Origin: Candidatus Paceibacter sp.
GTDB lineage: Bacteria > Patescibacteriota > Minisyncoccia > UBA6257 > JAGOQP01
DNA: 54,581 bases
Direction: 5' to 3'
NCBI GenBank assembly: GCA_020724905.1
Contig: DYGB01000005.1
Location: forward strand, 1-54,581
Positions 33,787 through 42,309 of the stretch are shown here, one piece after another. The notes under the pieces were generated by a model. It worked only from the letters and a program-made list of their open reading frames with translations, searched no databases and was not told the origin of the DNA. Every line of letters starts with the position of its first letter. Positions within the stretch are counted from its first letter, which is position 1. The position numbers and the translations under genes were made by a program.

Positions 33787-34704
33787 CTACACCTCCGTTT
33801 TTATAATGCGTCGAGGAGCCTGAGGATGGTAATCGCTAATTGTAACGTGTTCAAGTCTAAAATCTTGAACACGTTTTACTTCTGGATCCAGAAGTATTGA
33901 AGCAAATTTCCCCGTAGGTGTGGCAAGAAGTTTTTTTACATCCTCCTCTTGTTTTTCTGGGTAGTAGTGAGCATCCAGGATAACGTATACGAGTCTGCGA
34001 GCCTTATACCCCGTTACTTGAGAAAGCATAAGAGAAAGAACACCATATTGGATAAGGTTTGCACCTCCTCCCACCGGAACATCCTGACTTCTTTGAACAT
34101 GAATGAGGGTAAGTTCTCTTTTATATACATTGATATGTATATTTAGAAAACCATGACAGGGTGTGACAACAACTTTCTGTTGCTCCGTATCACTTCTCAT
34201 GTAGAAGTAGGGGATGAAAGGGGTGATAACATGGGTTTTAAGATATGGTCGATATGCTATCTGATCAATAACAGCATCCCATTGATTATAATGACCACCA
34301 TCTGGCATAGGAAATTGTGTCCATGCTGGTCCATATGCACCGGGTCCCATATCTCCTTCTCTTAGTCCTCTTTTTTCACATTTTTTCTTGGTGAGCCACG
34401 GTTTCCACCAGTAGCATCCAAATGATTCAAGTTCTTTTTGGGTACGAGCCCCATTTAAAAAAGCAAAGAGCTCTCCAAGAGATTGTTTAAATATAGACCT
34501 TTCTCCTGAAACAATATCTCGTTCAGTAATAACGGGAATACCTTCTTCAAGGTTAAATGTCATTGTGTGTCCAAAAATACTTCGCGTATGCGAACCACTA
34601 GTGTGTTGATTATCTTCACCATGGGTTTGTATCTTTTGAAGTAAGTCTTTATAAGACCCATTATAGGGCCGTATAGGAAAGGGGATATACTGAATAGTCT
34701 GCAT
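33787..34704 (-). CDS. thyA: Divergent thymidylate synthase (ThyA family)
   Basis: Predicted to methylate dUMP to dTMP using methylene-tetrahydrofolate. The 305 residues have the catalytic cysteine in VTPCHGFLNIHI (C183), the phosphate-binding QRSQD segment (R205, S206, D208), N216 in GGGANLIQYGVL, and the C-terminal DAHYY segment. The loop normally reading LGLPFN is VGGGAN here, and the N-terminal Arg loop is atypical, so this is a distant member and other deoxypyrimidine C5 modifications (dCMP or dUMP hydroxymethylation) cannot be excluded. AGGAGG-like GGAGG precedes the ATG. It pairs with the nearby deaminase in function. Confidence 0.8.
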   Translation of the reverse strand: MQTIQYIPFPIRPYNGSYKDLLQKIQTHGEDNQHTSGSHTRSIFGHTMTFNLEEGIPVITERDIVSGERSIFKQSLGELFAFLNGARTQKELESFGCYWWKPWLTKKKCEKRGLREGDMGPGAYGPAWTQFPMPDGGHYNQWDAVIDQIAYRPYLKTHVITPFIPYFYMRSDTEQQKVVVTPCHGFLNIHINVYKRELTLIHVQRSQDVPVGGGANLIQYGVLSLMLSQVTGYKARRLVYVILDAHYYPEKQEEDVKKLLATPTGKFASILLDPEVKRVQDFRLEHVTISDYHPQAPRRIIKTEV

Positions 34705-34824
34705 AATGCCTCCATAGAATGTTTAAGTTTTCAAATTTCTAAAATCTATTTAATCATGAAAATGATGCTTAGTCAATAAATAAGGAACCTGTAAAAAGAT
34801 TCCTTATGAGTGTCATTGAATATG

Positions 34825-34896
34825 TGTCCTCGGAGGGAATCGAACCCCCATCGTAGGTTCCGCAAACCTATGTTCTATCCGTTGAACTACGAGGAC
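34825..34896 (-). tRNA. tRNA-Arg (anticodon GCG)
   Basis: Acceptor GTCCTCG/CGAGGAC, T-loop TTCGATT, anticodon stem TAGGT/ACCTA with loop TTGCGGA giving anticodon GCG (codon CGC). No CCA is encoded. Confidence 0.9.
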
Positions 34897-34937
34897 ATCT
34901 GGGGAAAAGATACTCTTTTTTCCCTTCAAGCGCAATA

Positions 34938-35402
34938 CTAGATCCCTATAATACGAGACAGAGAATCAAGAAGAGAAAGCTCAATTTCTTTCTTAGGAAT
35001 ATGCGTTTCTAAAAGAGAAGTAATAGCTTCCCGCTGATGTTCATAGATACGTATACGGAGTGTAGGGTGCAGTTTTCCTTGTAGCACAAATAGTAATTCA
35101 GCGTGTTCATCATCAAATTCATGAACATCGAAGTGATTAAGTTGAGAGAAAGGATAGAGAGTGTCTGACTCAAGAATATGAATACCTTTTGTATCTATTT
35201 TAAAAGTAAAAGAAGGAGATGCTTGTGAAGAAAGAAATAGTACTATTCCTCCCGCGAGAATAACAAAAACCCCAAAGAGAAAATTCTTTTGCCACAAAGA
35301 AAAGAGAAGAAGAAGTGCAAACACTGAAAAAAAGACAGTATAGAAAAGCGTTCCTTTGTCTCTATCATCGTGTGTTTTTATGTGCCACTCTATTGATTCC
35401 AT
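34938..35402 (-). CDS. Small membrane protein of unknown function
   Basis: A 154-residue protein with two adjacent membrane helices (about 18-36 and 41-58; LFYTVFFSVFALLLLF and GVFVILAGGIVLFLSS). A cytoplasmic beta-rich domain follows (FTFKIDTKGIHI, LYPFSQLNHFDVHEF, LHPTLRIRIYEH) and resembles bacterial PH-like or DUF5673-type domains in layout only. It lies 21 nt downstream of argS on the same strand and is probably co-transcribed. Not assigned to a known family. Confidence 0.65.
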   Translation of the reverse strand: MESIEWHIKTHDDRDKGTLFYTVFFSVFALLLLFSLWQKNFLFGVFVILAGGIVLFLSSQASPSFTFKIDTKGIHILESDTLYPFSQLNHFDVHEFDDEHAELLFVLQGKLHPTLRIRIYEHQREAITSLLETHIPKKEIELSLLDSLSRIIGI

Positions 35403-35423
35403 ATACTCATTCTACATGAAATC

Positions 35424-37121
35424 CTAAATAACTGAAGGGCTCTCTATCCCTAGAAGAGATAATCCTTCTTTTAGTATTGATGATGCTTTTTTAAGAAGGT
35501 CAATACGAGCATACATTCGTTTCTTGTTTGTATCTCCAAGTACACGTTCTTTTTCATAGAATGCGTTTATTTCTCCAGAGAGTGTATAGAGATACTCGGT
35601 AAGGTATTGTGATGTTGCTGAGTCAACACAGCGTTGTATAACCGCAGGGTATTCAAGAATCGCTCGCAGGAGTGTGCGCTCAGAAGAAGAAGGAGAAGGA
35701 TAAGCTCGTGGAGTATAGAATAATCGTGATAAGAATGATGTTTTGTCCACCACCCGTCGTGCTCGTGCATAGGTGTATTGAATATAAGGAGCGCTATTTC
35801 CAGTTAAAGACAACATACTTTCAGGATCAAAAGTAACAGGGGATGTTTTGTTATATGAAAGCATTCCGTATTTCAAAGCAGCAATTCCCATTGCATCGAG
35901 TGTCTTTTTAGAAGCACTGCTTTCCTTTTCTTTTCCAACACTATGAGCTCTTTGTATGACATCGTTAATGAGATCTCGTGCATGAACGGTTCTTCCTGCA
36001 CGTGTTGAAAAGCGCTTACCATTCTTATCTAAAACAGTCCCAAAAGGAATATGAATAAAGGGAGCATGAGGGAGGTCTATTTCCTTTGCGACAGCTTGCA
36101 ATTGTTTAAAGTGAAGTGACTGTTCGTTTCCAACGACATACAAGATAGTATTAGGTGAAAATCGTGTGCTTCGGTAGTAAAGGCTTGCAAGGTCTCGTGT
36201 CAGATAGAGTGTTGCTCCATCAGATTTCTTAAGAAGCCCAGGAGGAAGATCGTATGACTCAAGATCAATAATAAGAGCGTCATCACTTATTTGTGATTTT
36301 CCACTTTTTTCTATAAGGGAAAATATATGAGGGATGTATTTCTCATAAAAACTTTCTCCAAGGACAATATCAAAAGAGATAGAAAGAAGAGCATAGGTTT
36401 GTTGAAATTCTTTTAAAGAAAGAGAAACAATATGTTTCCAGATATTTCTATTCTCAGTATCTCCTTTTTCAAGGCGTAAGAATTCTTTTCGAGCCTCATC
36501 TTCAAGGGCAGGATCAGTTTCAGATTTTTTGTGGAAATGAATATAGAGCTGTTCAAGATCTTCAACTGTCTCCTTTTTTTCATTCCAATGTTTGTATCCA
36601 TAGAGGAGTTTCCCAAATTGTGTTCCCCAATCTCCAAGATGGTTCCATCGAATAACACTATTTCCAACTATAGTATGAAGTCGAGCTAGAAAATCTCCAA
36701 GGAGTGTTGCTCGAAGATGCCCTACATGCATTGGCTTTGCAATATTAGGGGATGAAAACTCAATAAGTAGCTTCTTTGGAGTAGAAAAAAAGGAAGAAAG
36801 CGGTTTTTTCTTAAGGGTGGTAAAGGAAGAAGAGAGGAATGCATCAGAGCAAAAAAGATTGATAAATCCACCTCCTGCGATAGTAACCGTATGGAACAGA
36901 GCAGCATGATGTGTACGGATATACTCCTGTATATGAAGCGCGATATTGTGAGGATTTTTCTTGAGATGAGGAGCAAGAGCGAATGCAATATTTGTTGAAT
37001 AATCTCCAAATGTTTTCTCATGCTTCCATTCGAGAGCAAAAGAGGGGACAGGATGTCCTAACGAGAGTGCTGCGTCGTGAATAACAGTATATATTGTGTC
37101 ATGAAAAGACTGTATGTTCAT
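35424..37121 (-). CDS. argS: Arginyl-tRNA synthetase
   Basis: A class I synthetase of 565 residues that charges tRNA-Arg, with the N-terminal Add-1 domain (1-100), the HVGH signature at 132-135 (KPMHVGHLRATLLGD), the NHLGDWGTQFG block near 166, and an atypical KMSK region GKRFSTRAGR near 360, as usual in ArgS. The C-terminal DALR anticodon-binding domain ends SILKEGLSLLGIESP. I chose the ATG at 37121 over 37136 because TATGCT, the probable -10, covers the upper one. A tRNA-Arg gene lies downstream. Confidence 0.95.
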   Translation of the reverse strand: MNIQSFHDTIYTVIHDAALSLGHPVPSFALEWKHEKTFGDYSTNIAFALAPHLKKNPHNIALHIQEYIRTHHAALFHTVTIAGGGFINLFCSDAFLSSSFTTLKKKPLSSFFSTPKKLLIEFSSPNIAKPMHVGHLRATLLGDFLARLHTIVGNSVIRWNHLGDWGTQFGKLLYGYKHWNEKKETVEDLEQLYIHFHKKSETDPALEDEARKEFLRLEKGDTENRNIWKHIVSLSLKEFQQTYALLSISFDIVLGESFYEKYIPHIFSLIEKSGKSQISDDALIIDLESYDLPPGLLKKSDGATLYLTRDLASLYYRSTRFSPNTILYVVGNEQSLHFKQLQAVAKEIDLPHAPFIHIPFGTVLDKNGKRFSTRAGRTVHARDLINDVIQRAHSVGKEKESSASKKTLDAMGIAALKYGMLSYNKTSPVTFDPESMLSLTGNSAPYIQYTYARARRVVDKTSFLSRLFYTPRAYPSPSSSERTLLRAILEYPAVIQRCVDSATSQYLTEYLYTLSGEINAFYEKERVLGDTNKKRMYARIDLLKKASSILKEGLSLLGIESPSVI

Positions 37122-37252
37122 ATATATGCTAAGCATACACTACGCACCTCTCTTCGTAAATAAAGTAGAAGGAAGGTGAAATATGTGTTATACTACATAT
37201 GTGCATTACAAATAAAAAAGGTCGTTTAAAAATAACGAATTATTACTATACT

Positions 37253-37519
37253 ATGAAAAGTTTAAACGCACTTGATTGGATTGCATTGGTACTTGTTATC
37301 GTTGGTGGTCTTAACTGGGGTCTTGTAGGTCTTTTTGACTTTGATCTCGTTGCAACTATCTTCGGTGATATGTCAGTGCTTTCACGGATCGTATATATCC
37401 TTGTAGGACTTTCTGCAGTGTACATGATTGTTATTGCTGGTGTATTAGAAAAGAAAGGAGCAGCAAAAGCAGACATGTCAGCACCATCAATGCCAGAATC
37501 TCCATCAGAGGAGATGTAA
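37253..37519 (+). CDS. DUF378 family small membrane protein
   Basis: An 88-residue protein matching DUF378: LDWIALVLVIVGGLNWGLVG near residues 6-25, then SVLSRIVYILVGLSAVYM, giving two membrane helices with the conserved GGLNWGLVG signature, plus a short charged tail. The start at 37253 fits the family. The in-frame ATG at 37199 adds 18 unrelated residues. Function unknown. The gene diverges from argS and ends in the palindromic terminator at 37540. Confidence 0.85.
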   Translation: MKSLNALDWIALVLVIVGGLNWGLVGLFDFDLVATIFGDMSVLSRIVYILVGLSAVYMIVIAGVLEKKGAAKADMSAPSMPESPSEEM

Positions 37520-37539
37520 TACATCTCAAAAGGTATATT

Positions 37540-37565
37540 AAAACCGGCTCATATGAGCCGGTTTT
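37540..37565. terminator. Bidirectional terminator, DUF378 / AI-2E gene
   Basis: A 26-nt perfect palindrome centred at 37552/37553 (AAAACCGGCTCAT and its complement), T-rich on both sides. Confidence 0.85.
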
Positions 37566-37573
37566 ATATTTCC

Positions 37574-38608
37574 CTACGCCTTCTTTTTTATATGATCAAT
37601 ATTAAATTGTTGATAAGTGTGTATGAGAGCAAATAAGAATGCAACAATAACAGGTCCTAAGATAAATCCAAGAGGTCCAAAAGCAAAGACACCACCGAGA
37701 AGTGCAAGAAGAACAATAAATGGGTGAAGTTTGAGTCCTCTATCAATAAGAAATGGAGCAAGAAGATTATCAAGGAGTCCTACCGCAACAACAGCCCATA
37801 TGGTCATTCCAATCGCCTCAGGAATGTGTCCGGTAAATGCAAGAAAAGCAATTGCAGGTGCTGTTACGAGTGTTGTTCCAAGAGTAGGGATAATAGCCGC
37901 CACAGCAGCAAGTGCTCCCCAGATAACAGGTGTTGGAACTCCAAAGATGCTAAATCCAATTCCTGCAACAATACCTTGAATAATAGCGATTGCAAGGGTT
38001 CCTCGTACCACAGAGTTAATAGCATCTTTCACCTTTTTTATAAGGGTTATGTCGTAGGCATCATCAAGGGGACTGATTTTTTTCACCAAGTCTTTGAGAG
38101 CATCCTTCTCTTTTAGAGAAAAGAAGAGAGAGAAGATGATGATAAAGAAACCAACTATTCCACTAAATATACTTCCAAAGACAGATCCAATTTGTTGTAC
38201 AAATGATCCCAGTCCTTGTTCTGTAATAGCTTGGATTTGTCCAGAAAGGTTAAATGCCTCAGTTCCCAGGAGCCCAGATATCCTCTGGTCAATATATTCA
38301 AGGATAGGAATTCCCCCAGATGATTGGGAGAGTGATTCATACACAGATTGTACTTCTTCAACCACCTTTATCCCAAAGAAAGTGAGGGGAACGATAATAA
38401 GAATAATAACGATAAGAATGGTAAGAAATGCTGCAAGTCCTCTAAATGAAACGACACGGTGAATTTTTGAATAGAGTGGCTCTACTGCAATGGCAAGAAT
38501 TAACCCAAAAATGAGAGAAAAGAGATAGGGTTGGAAGACAAGAAATGAAAGGGCTCCTGCGCATACGAGGAGAACAATAAAAAATATATGTTGTGTTCGT
38601 ATATCCAT
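37574..38608 (-). CDS. AI-2E family (UPF0118) transporter
   Basis: A 344-residue polytopic protein with about eight membrane helices and the family pattern: FQPYLFSLIFGLILAIA near 35, a central soluble helical region, then the conserved GIVAGIGFSIFGVPTPVIWG near 210 and PFLIDRGLKLHPFIVLLALLGG near 275. The family includes AI-2 exporters and cation/H+ antiporters. Substrate unknown. I chose the ATG at 38608; the in-frame ATG at 38644 covers a TATACT box. It is followed by a ZIP transporter gene upstream on the same strand. Confidence 0.88.
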   Translation of the reverse strand: MDIRTQHIFFIVLLVCAGALSFLVFQPYLFSLIFGLILAIAVEPLYSKIHRVVSFRGLAAFLTILIVIILIIVPLTFFGIKVVEEVQSVYESLSQSSGGIPILEYIDQRISGLLGTEAFNLSGQIQAITEQGLGSFVQQIGSVFGSIFSGIVGFFIIIFSLFFSLKEKDALKDLVKKISPLDDAYDITLIKKVKDAINSVVRGTLAIAIIQGIVAGIGFSIFGVPTPVIWGALAAVAAIIPTLGTTLVTAPAIAFLAFTGHIPEAIGMTIWAVVAVGLLDNLLAPFLIDRGLKLHPFIVLLALLGGVFAFGPLGFILGPVIVAFLFALIHTYQQFNIDHIKKKA

Positions 38609-38646
38609 AGTAATAGATATAGTATACACAACCCGTCTATTCAATA

Positions 38647-39402
38647 CTACTCAAGAAGTGTTAACAGATACATAATACCAACCCCTACAAGAAGCATGAT
38701 AATTTGGATAGAAGATCGTACTTTTGAATGTGTTTTGTGAAGCTGAGGAATCAGATCACTGGTAGCGATATAAATAAATCCTCCAATAGTAATTGCAACA
38801 GCAAAAGGAATGATATGCTCTATAGATGAGCCAAAAAGATACATGGCAACTCCTCCAATAACAGCAAAGAGTGCTGAGAGGAAGTTAAAGAAGAGTGCTC
38901 GTGCTTTACTAAGACCAGCATGGACTAAGACGCCAAAGTCTCCAATCTCTTGAGGAATTTCATGGAGTATCACTGCGATAGTAGTAGCAATCCCTACCGG
39001 CACACTGACCAAATAAGCTGAAGCGATAATAACACCATCAAGAAAGTTGTGTATTCCATCAGCAATAATATTCATATGAGCAACAGGATGGATAGCATCG
39101 TGTTTTTCACAGGAAGGGTCTTCGCAGTGGTGTCTCCAGTGAAGGATGTGTTCAATAGAAAAGAAAAGAAGGATGCCCCCAATAATAAGAACACTATAGG
39201 GGAGAAGGTCAGAAACTCCTTCAATGAGTTCTGGGAGAAGGTGGAAAAATACATCCCCCAAAAGACTTCCTGCTGCAAGGGAAATAAGGATAAATAAGAT
39301 GCTTTGTAGGCGGGATGGCTTAAGAGAAAGAACAATAATTCCAATAAGAGAGAGGACGCTCACAACAAGAACACTTATAATAATATAAAGAAATATGGAC
39401 AT
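38647..39402 (-). CDS. ZIP family divalent metal transporter
   Basis: A 251-residue membrane protein with the ZIP metal-site helices IIADGIHNFLDGVIIA (about 112) and VILHEIPQEIGDFGVL (about 145), and a His/Cys-rich loop (HWRHHCEDPSCEKHDAIH, about 88-105) between helices 3 and 4 that probably collects zinc or iron. The HEIPQEIGDF sequence is typical of the bacterial ZIP group. It is encoded upstream of the AI-2E gene (38 nt gap) and is likely co-transcribed. The divergent gene at 39447 is MutY-like. Confidence 0.92.
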   Translation of the reverse strand: MSIFLYIIISVLVVSVLSLIGIIVLSLKPSRLQSILFILISLAAGSLLGDVFFHLLPELIEGVSDLLPYSVLIIGGILLFFSIEHILHWRHHCEDPSCEKHDAIHPVAHMNIIADGIHNFLDGVIIASAYLVSVPVGIATTIAVILHEIPQEIGDFGVLVHAGLSKARALFFNFLSALFAVIGGVAMYLFGSSIEHIIPFAVAITIGGFIYIATSDLIPQLHKTHSKVRSSIQIIMLLVGVGIMYLLTLLE

Positions 39403-39446
39403 GGGGATGTGTTACAATACTGTAGCACTAGTATAGAAGAGAGCGT

Positions 39447-40244
39447 ATGACAACACAAGCATTCACTAAACAGCTGTACTCATTCTTTAAAGAAAATAAA
39501 CGGGAATTCCCATGGAGAAAAACATCAGACCCATACCATATCATGGTGTCAGAATACATGCTGCAACAAACACAGGTATCTCGTGTAACAGAAAAATATC
39601 CACTATTCCTGAAAACATTCCCTACTATAGAATCTCTTAGTTCTGCTTCTAAAAAAGAAGTACTTCATGCATGGCAAGGATTAGGATATAACAGAAGAGT
39701 ACTCTATCTGCATACTGCAGCAAATAAGATTGTACAAGAGTGGAAGGGGACTGTCCCCAAAGATCCATCTATACTACAAACCCTTCCAGGAATAGGAAAA
39801 AATACTGCTGGATCTATTTGTGCGTTTGCATTTAATCTCCCTGTTATTTTCATTGAAACAAATATACGAAGTGTGTTTATTCATACCTTCTTTAAAAAAA
39901 GAAAAAATGTTAATGATGCAGAGATTATTCCTCTTATAGGAAAGATGATAGATAAGAAGAATCCTAAGAAATGGTATTCAGCCCTTATGGACTATGGAAC
40001 ACATCTTAAAAAAGAACAGAAAAACCCATCTCGAAAGAGTATACATCATATAAAACAGAGTTCTTTTAAAGGATCAATACGAGAAGTGCGAGGGCATATT
40101 ATAAAACAAAGTCTTTTAAAATCCCTTCCTATAAAAGAAATAGAGAAAGAATACGGGAAAACAAAAACTCAAAAGGCTATTGATAGCCTTACAAAAGAAG
40201 GCGTTATCAAGAAGAAAGGATTGAAAGTATATATAATAGAATAA
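39447..40244 (+). CDS. MutY-like A/G-specific DNA glycosylase without Fe-S cluster
   Basis: A 265-residue HhH glycosylase predicted to remove adenine opposite oxidised guanine. Present are FPWR near 21, the catalytic Glu36 in SEYMLQQTQ, and the HhH LPGIGKNTAG at 113-122. At the second catalytic position, where MutY has Asp (LDGNV), this protein has Glu137 (FIETNIRSV). The four cysteines that bind the 4Fe-4S cluster in classical MutY are absent: after DYGTHL comes a Lys-rich stretch. The C-terminus has a winged-helix-like tail instead of the NUDIX-like domain. Such cluster-less forms are known in small-genome bacteria. SD-like GAAGAGAG precedes the ATG. Confidence 0.82.
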   Translation: MTTQAFTKQLYSFFKENKREFPWRKTSDPYHIMVSEYMLQQTQVSRVTEKYPLFLKTFPTIESLSSASKKEVLHAWQGLGYNRRVLYLHTAANKIVQEWKGTVPKDPSILQTLPGIGKNTAGSICAFAFNLPVIFIETNIRSVFIHTFFKKRKNVNDAEIIPLIGKMIDKKNPKKWYSALMDYGTHLKKEQKNPSRKSIHHIKQSSFKGSIREVRGHIIKQSLLKSLPIKEIEKEYGKTKTQKAIDSLTKEGVIKKKGLKVYIIE

Positions 40245-40286
40245 GTTGATTTATTATCTAAAAATGCGTATGATGCGGAGGTAAAT

Positions 40287-40376
40287 GGAGGGGTGCCAGA
40301 GCGGTTATTGGAGCGGTTTGCTAAACCGTGGCCTTCTAATCAGGGCCCGTGGGTTCAAATCCCACCCCCTCCGCCA
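40287..40376 (+). tRNA. tRNA-Ser (anticodon GCT), CCA encoded
   Basis: Acceptor GGAGGGG/CCCCTCC, a long variable arm typical of Ser, anticodon loop TTGCTAA giving GCT, T-loop TTCAAAT. It is the only tRNA in this window followed by an encoded CCA (40374-40376). Confidence 0.93.
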
Positions 40377-40397
40377 AGTTTTTCTTCTTGTGAAAGT

Positions 40398-40694
40398 ATG
40401 AAAATAAATATGTTCAACAAAAATATAATTCGTATTATAGGTATTGTGCTATGTCTTTTATTACTACCTTTAATAGCCATGCAATTTACTGATGAAGTAA
40501 ATTGGAATGTAGCTGATTTTATTATCGCCGGTATCCTTTTGTTATTTGCAGGATATATCTATAAGTATGTAATAAAAAAGATAGAACATAAGAACTATCG
40601 ATTTTTTATCACCATTATCTCTATCATACTTTTTCTTCTTGTCTGGGGAGAGCTTGCGGTAGGTATATTTGGGACACCGTGGGCAGGATCCTAG
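40398..40694 (+). CDS. Small three-helix membrane protein
   Basis: A 98-residue protein with three membrane helices (about 8-24, 36-54, 66-86) and the segment MQFTDEVNWNVADFIIAGIL, which I associate with a conserved hypothetical membrane family common in Bacteroidetes and others. The upstream in-frame extension overlaps the tRNA and is rejected; the ATG at 40398 is used. The gene sits directly downstream of tRNA-Ser, a common integration site, so horizontal acquisition is possible. Function unknown. Confidence 0.65.
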   Translation: MKINMFNKNIIRIIGIVLCLLLLPLIAMQFTDEVNWNVADFIIAGILLLFAGYIYKYVIKKIEHKNYRFFITIISIILFLLVWGELAVGIFGTPWAGS

Positions 40695-40695
40695 A

Positions 40696-41835
40696 CTAGG
40701 TACGAATAGTTTTCATTCTAAAAAGATGTGTGGTCCATCGCCATGCAATGGAACATTTTTTTCTAAAAAGCGGCATACGGAAAAGATAGATGGTTCTCCA
40801 TAACCACCAAGCAATAAAGCCGTAAATACGTATTCCATATAATTCCCCAACAGCTTTTCCTGGTCCTAAAGAAAGGAGCACCGCTTTATGTTTGTATCGA
40901 AACGGAGGAGGCAACTTTTTTTGTAATGAGGCTCGTATAGATCGTGCAACATAGGAAGCTTCTTCAACAGCGCTTTGGGCAAGGGAAGGAACGCATCTCG
41001 AATGTTTGTGAGGAACACAGGCAACATCTCCAAATACAAAGAACGAAGTGTTTTCAGAGATGTGAAGATGGGAAGATGTTCGTATACGTTTTTCTCCATT
41101 AAAAGGAGAGGGGGCTTGAGGGACAACACCAGCTGCCCATACAATACTTTCAGCAGGCATATGTCCTGTTGATGTTTCTATTCCTTTTCGGTCAACGGTA
41201 AGGGCTTTCGTATTAAGGTGAAGATGGACATGTCTCTTTTTTAAAGCCCTAAGAGCTTTTTTTTGAATGTAGGAAGAAAGGGAAGGGAGTATAGAGGGGG
41301 TAGAAGAAAGAAGGTGAAGTGATACTTCTGAAGGGGTGTGTCCCAACTTCTTGTACAGAAGATAAGAGAGCTCACATACGGTCTCTACTCCTGTTGCTCC
41401 TGCCCCAACTACTACAATAGACTGGGGAAGATTCTTTTGAACATCATCTAATAGTGTTACAGAAGATTTTACATCATAGATATGAGGATGAGGAGAAAGA
41501 GGAAGAGGGGTTCTTGATCCTGTGGCAAGTATAAGAAAATCAAATGAATGAGATGAGGAGGTAATGATGGTGTTTGTGTGTTGGTCAATACGCTCTACAT
41601 GTTCATGTTTGAATGTGAAATGATATTTCTTTGAAAGAAGGGAGAAGGGAATTGAAACAAGATCAAAAGGAAGGTTCCCTGCAAATACCTCATGAAGAAG
41701 AGGGGTAAATACAAAGGACTCCTTTGTATCAAAAAGAGTTATAGAAAGTTGTTTTTCTGTATAGAAACGGCGGAGGTAGATTGCTGTATAAAGACCAGCA
41801 AATCCTCCGCCGACAATGCCGACACGTGGTTTCAT
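40696..41835 (-). CDS. Type II NADH dehydrogenase-like FAD oxidoreductase
   Basis: A 379-residue flavoprotein with an FAD-binding GIVGGGFAGL near residue 6, an NAD-binding VVVGAGATGVE near 142, and the FAD-site segment FFVFGDVACVP near 266. The C-terminal YGIRIYGFIAWWLWRTIYLF stretch is the amphipathic membrane-contact helix typical of NDH-2. It would oxidise NADH and pass electrons to quinones or another acceptor without pumping protons, notable in a likely fermentative cell. The start directly abuts the doxX stop, forming a two-gene operon, and DoxX proteins often accompany redox enzymes. No cytochrome or quinone genes are visible. Confidence 0.88.
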   Translation of the reverse strand: MKPRVGIVGGGFAGLYTAIYLRRFYTEKQLSITLFDTKESFVFTPLLHEVFAGNLPFDLVSIPFSLLSKKYHFTFKHEHVERIDQHTNTIITSSSHSFDFLILATGSRTPLPLSPHPHIYDVKSSVTLLDDVQKNLPQSIVVVGAGATGVETVCELSYLLYKKLGHTPSEVSLHLLSSTPSILPSLSSYIQKKALRALKKRHVHLHLNTKALTVDRKGIETSTGHMPAESIVWAAGVVPQAPSPFNGEKRIRTSSHLHISENTSFFVFGDVACVPHKHSRCVPSLAQSAVEEASYVARSIRASLQKKLPPPFRYKHKAVLLSLGPGKAVGELYGIRIYGFIAWWLWRTIYLFRMPLFRKKCSIAWRWTTHLFRMKTIRT

Positions 41836-42228
41836 TTATTCGTGGTTGTAGAATGTTCTCTCAAGGCTGTACTTTCCAGGTCCTGAAAATGAAATCCCAA
41901 GAGCGGTAAGAAGAAGGAGAAGTTCAAATTCTCCACTAAATCCATTCTTGAACTTAAGAAGGAAAAGAGCGCCAAGCATAATAAGGGCAAGACCAACTCC
42001 AGACCAACGAGTAAATATTCCAAGAATCATTGAAATACCTCCAAGGAGTTCTCCAATAGCAACGACATATGCAATAAGAGGGTCAAACCCAAGTTGAGAG
42101 AAGAAGGCGATTGTTCCCTCCATGTTTGCAAGCTTACTCCACCCATGAGAAAGAAATATTCCTCCAACTCCAAGTCGGATAAGAAGCATTCCTATACTCA
42201 CGTTCAGATGTGATATGTGTTTTTTCAT
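41836..42228 (-). CDS. DoxX-family membrane protein
   Basis: A 130-residue protein with four membrane helices matching DoxX: LLIRLGVGGIFLSHGWSKL near 15, FFSQLGFDPLIAYVVAIGEL near 42, GGISMILGIFTRWSG near 63 and the C-terminal ALGISFSGPGKYSLER. DoxX proteins are small subunits or partners of membrane oxidoreductases. The next gene downstream on the same strand, immediately adjacent, is the NDH-2-like enzyme, so a functional pair is likely. It diverges from infB. Confidence 0.88.
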   Translation of the reverse strand: MKKHISHLNVSIGMLLIRLGVGGIFLSHGWSKLANMEGTIAFFSQLGFDPLIAYVVAIGELLGGISMILGIFTRWSGVGLALIMLGALFLLKFKNGFSGEFELLLLLTALGISFSGPGKYSLERTFYNHE

Positions 42229-42272
42229 ATACGTTATATATTAGTGATATATCTAGTATAGCATAGGAATAA

Positions 42273-42301
42273 TTGATATTTTAAGGGTTTTTGGCTATGC
42301 T
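42273..42301 (+). promoter_or_regulatory. Promoter of infB, leaderless geometry
   Basis: TTGATA (42273-42278), a 17-bp spacer and TATGCT (42296-42301), then 8 nt to the ATG at 42310. Confidence 0.7.
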
Positions 42302-42309
42302 GTGTGGGT

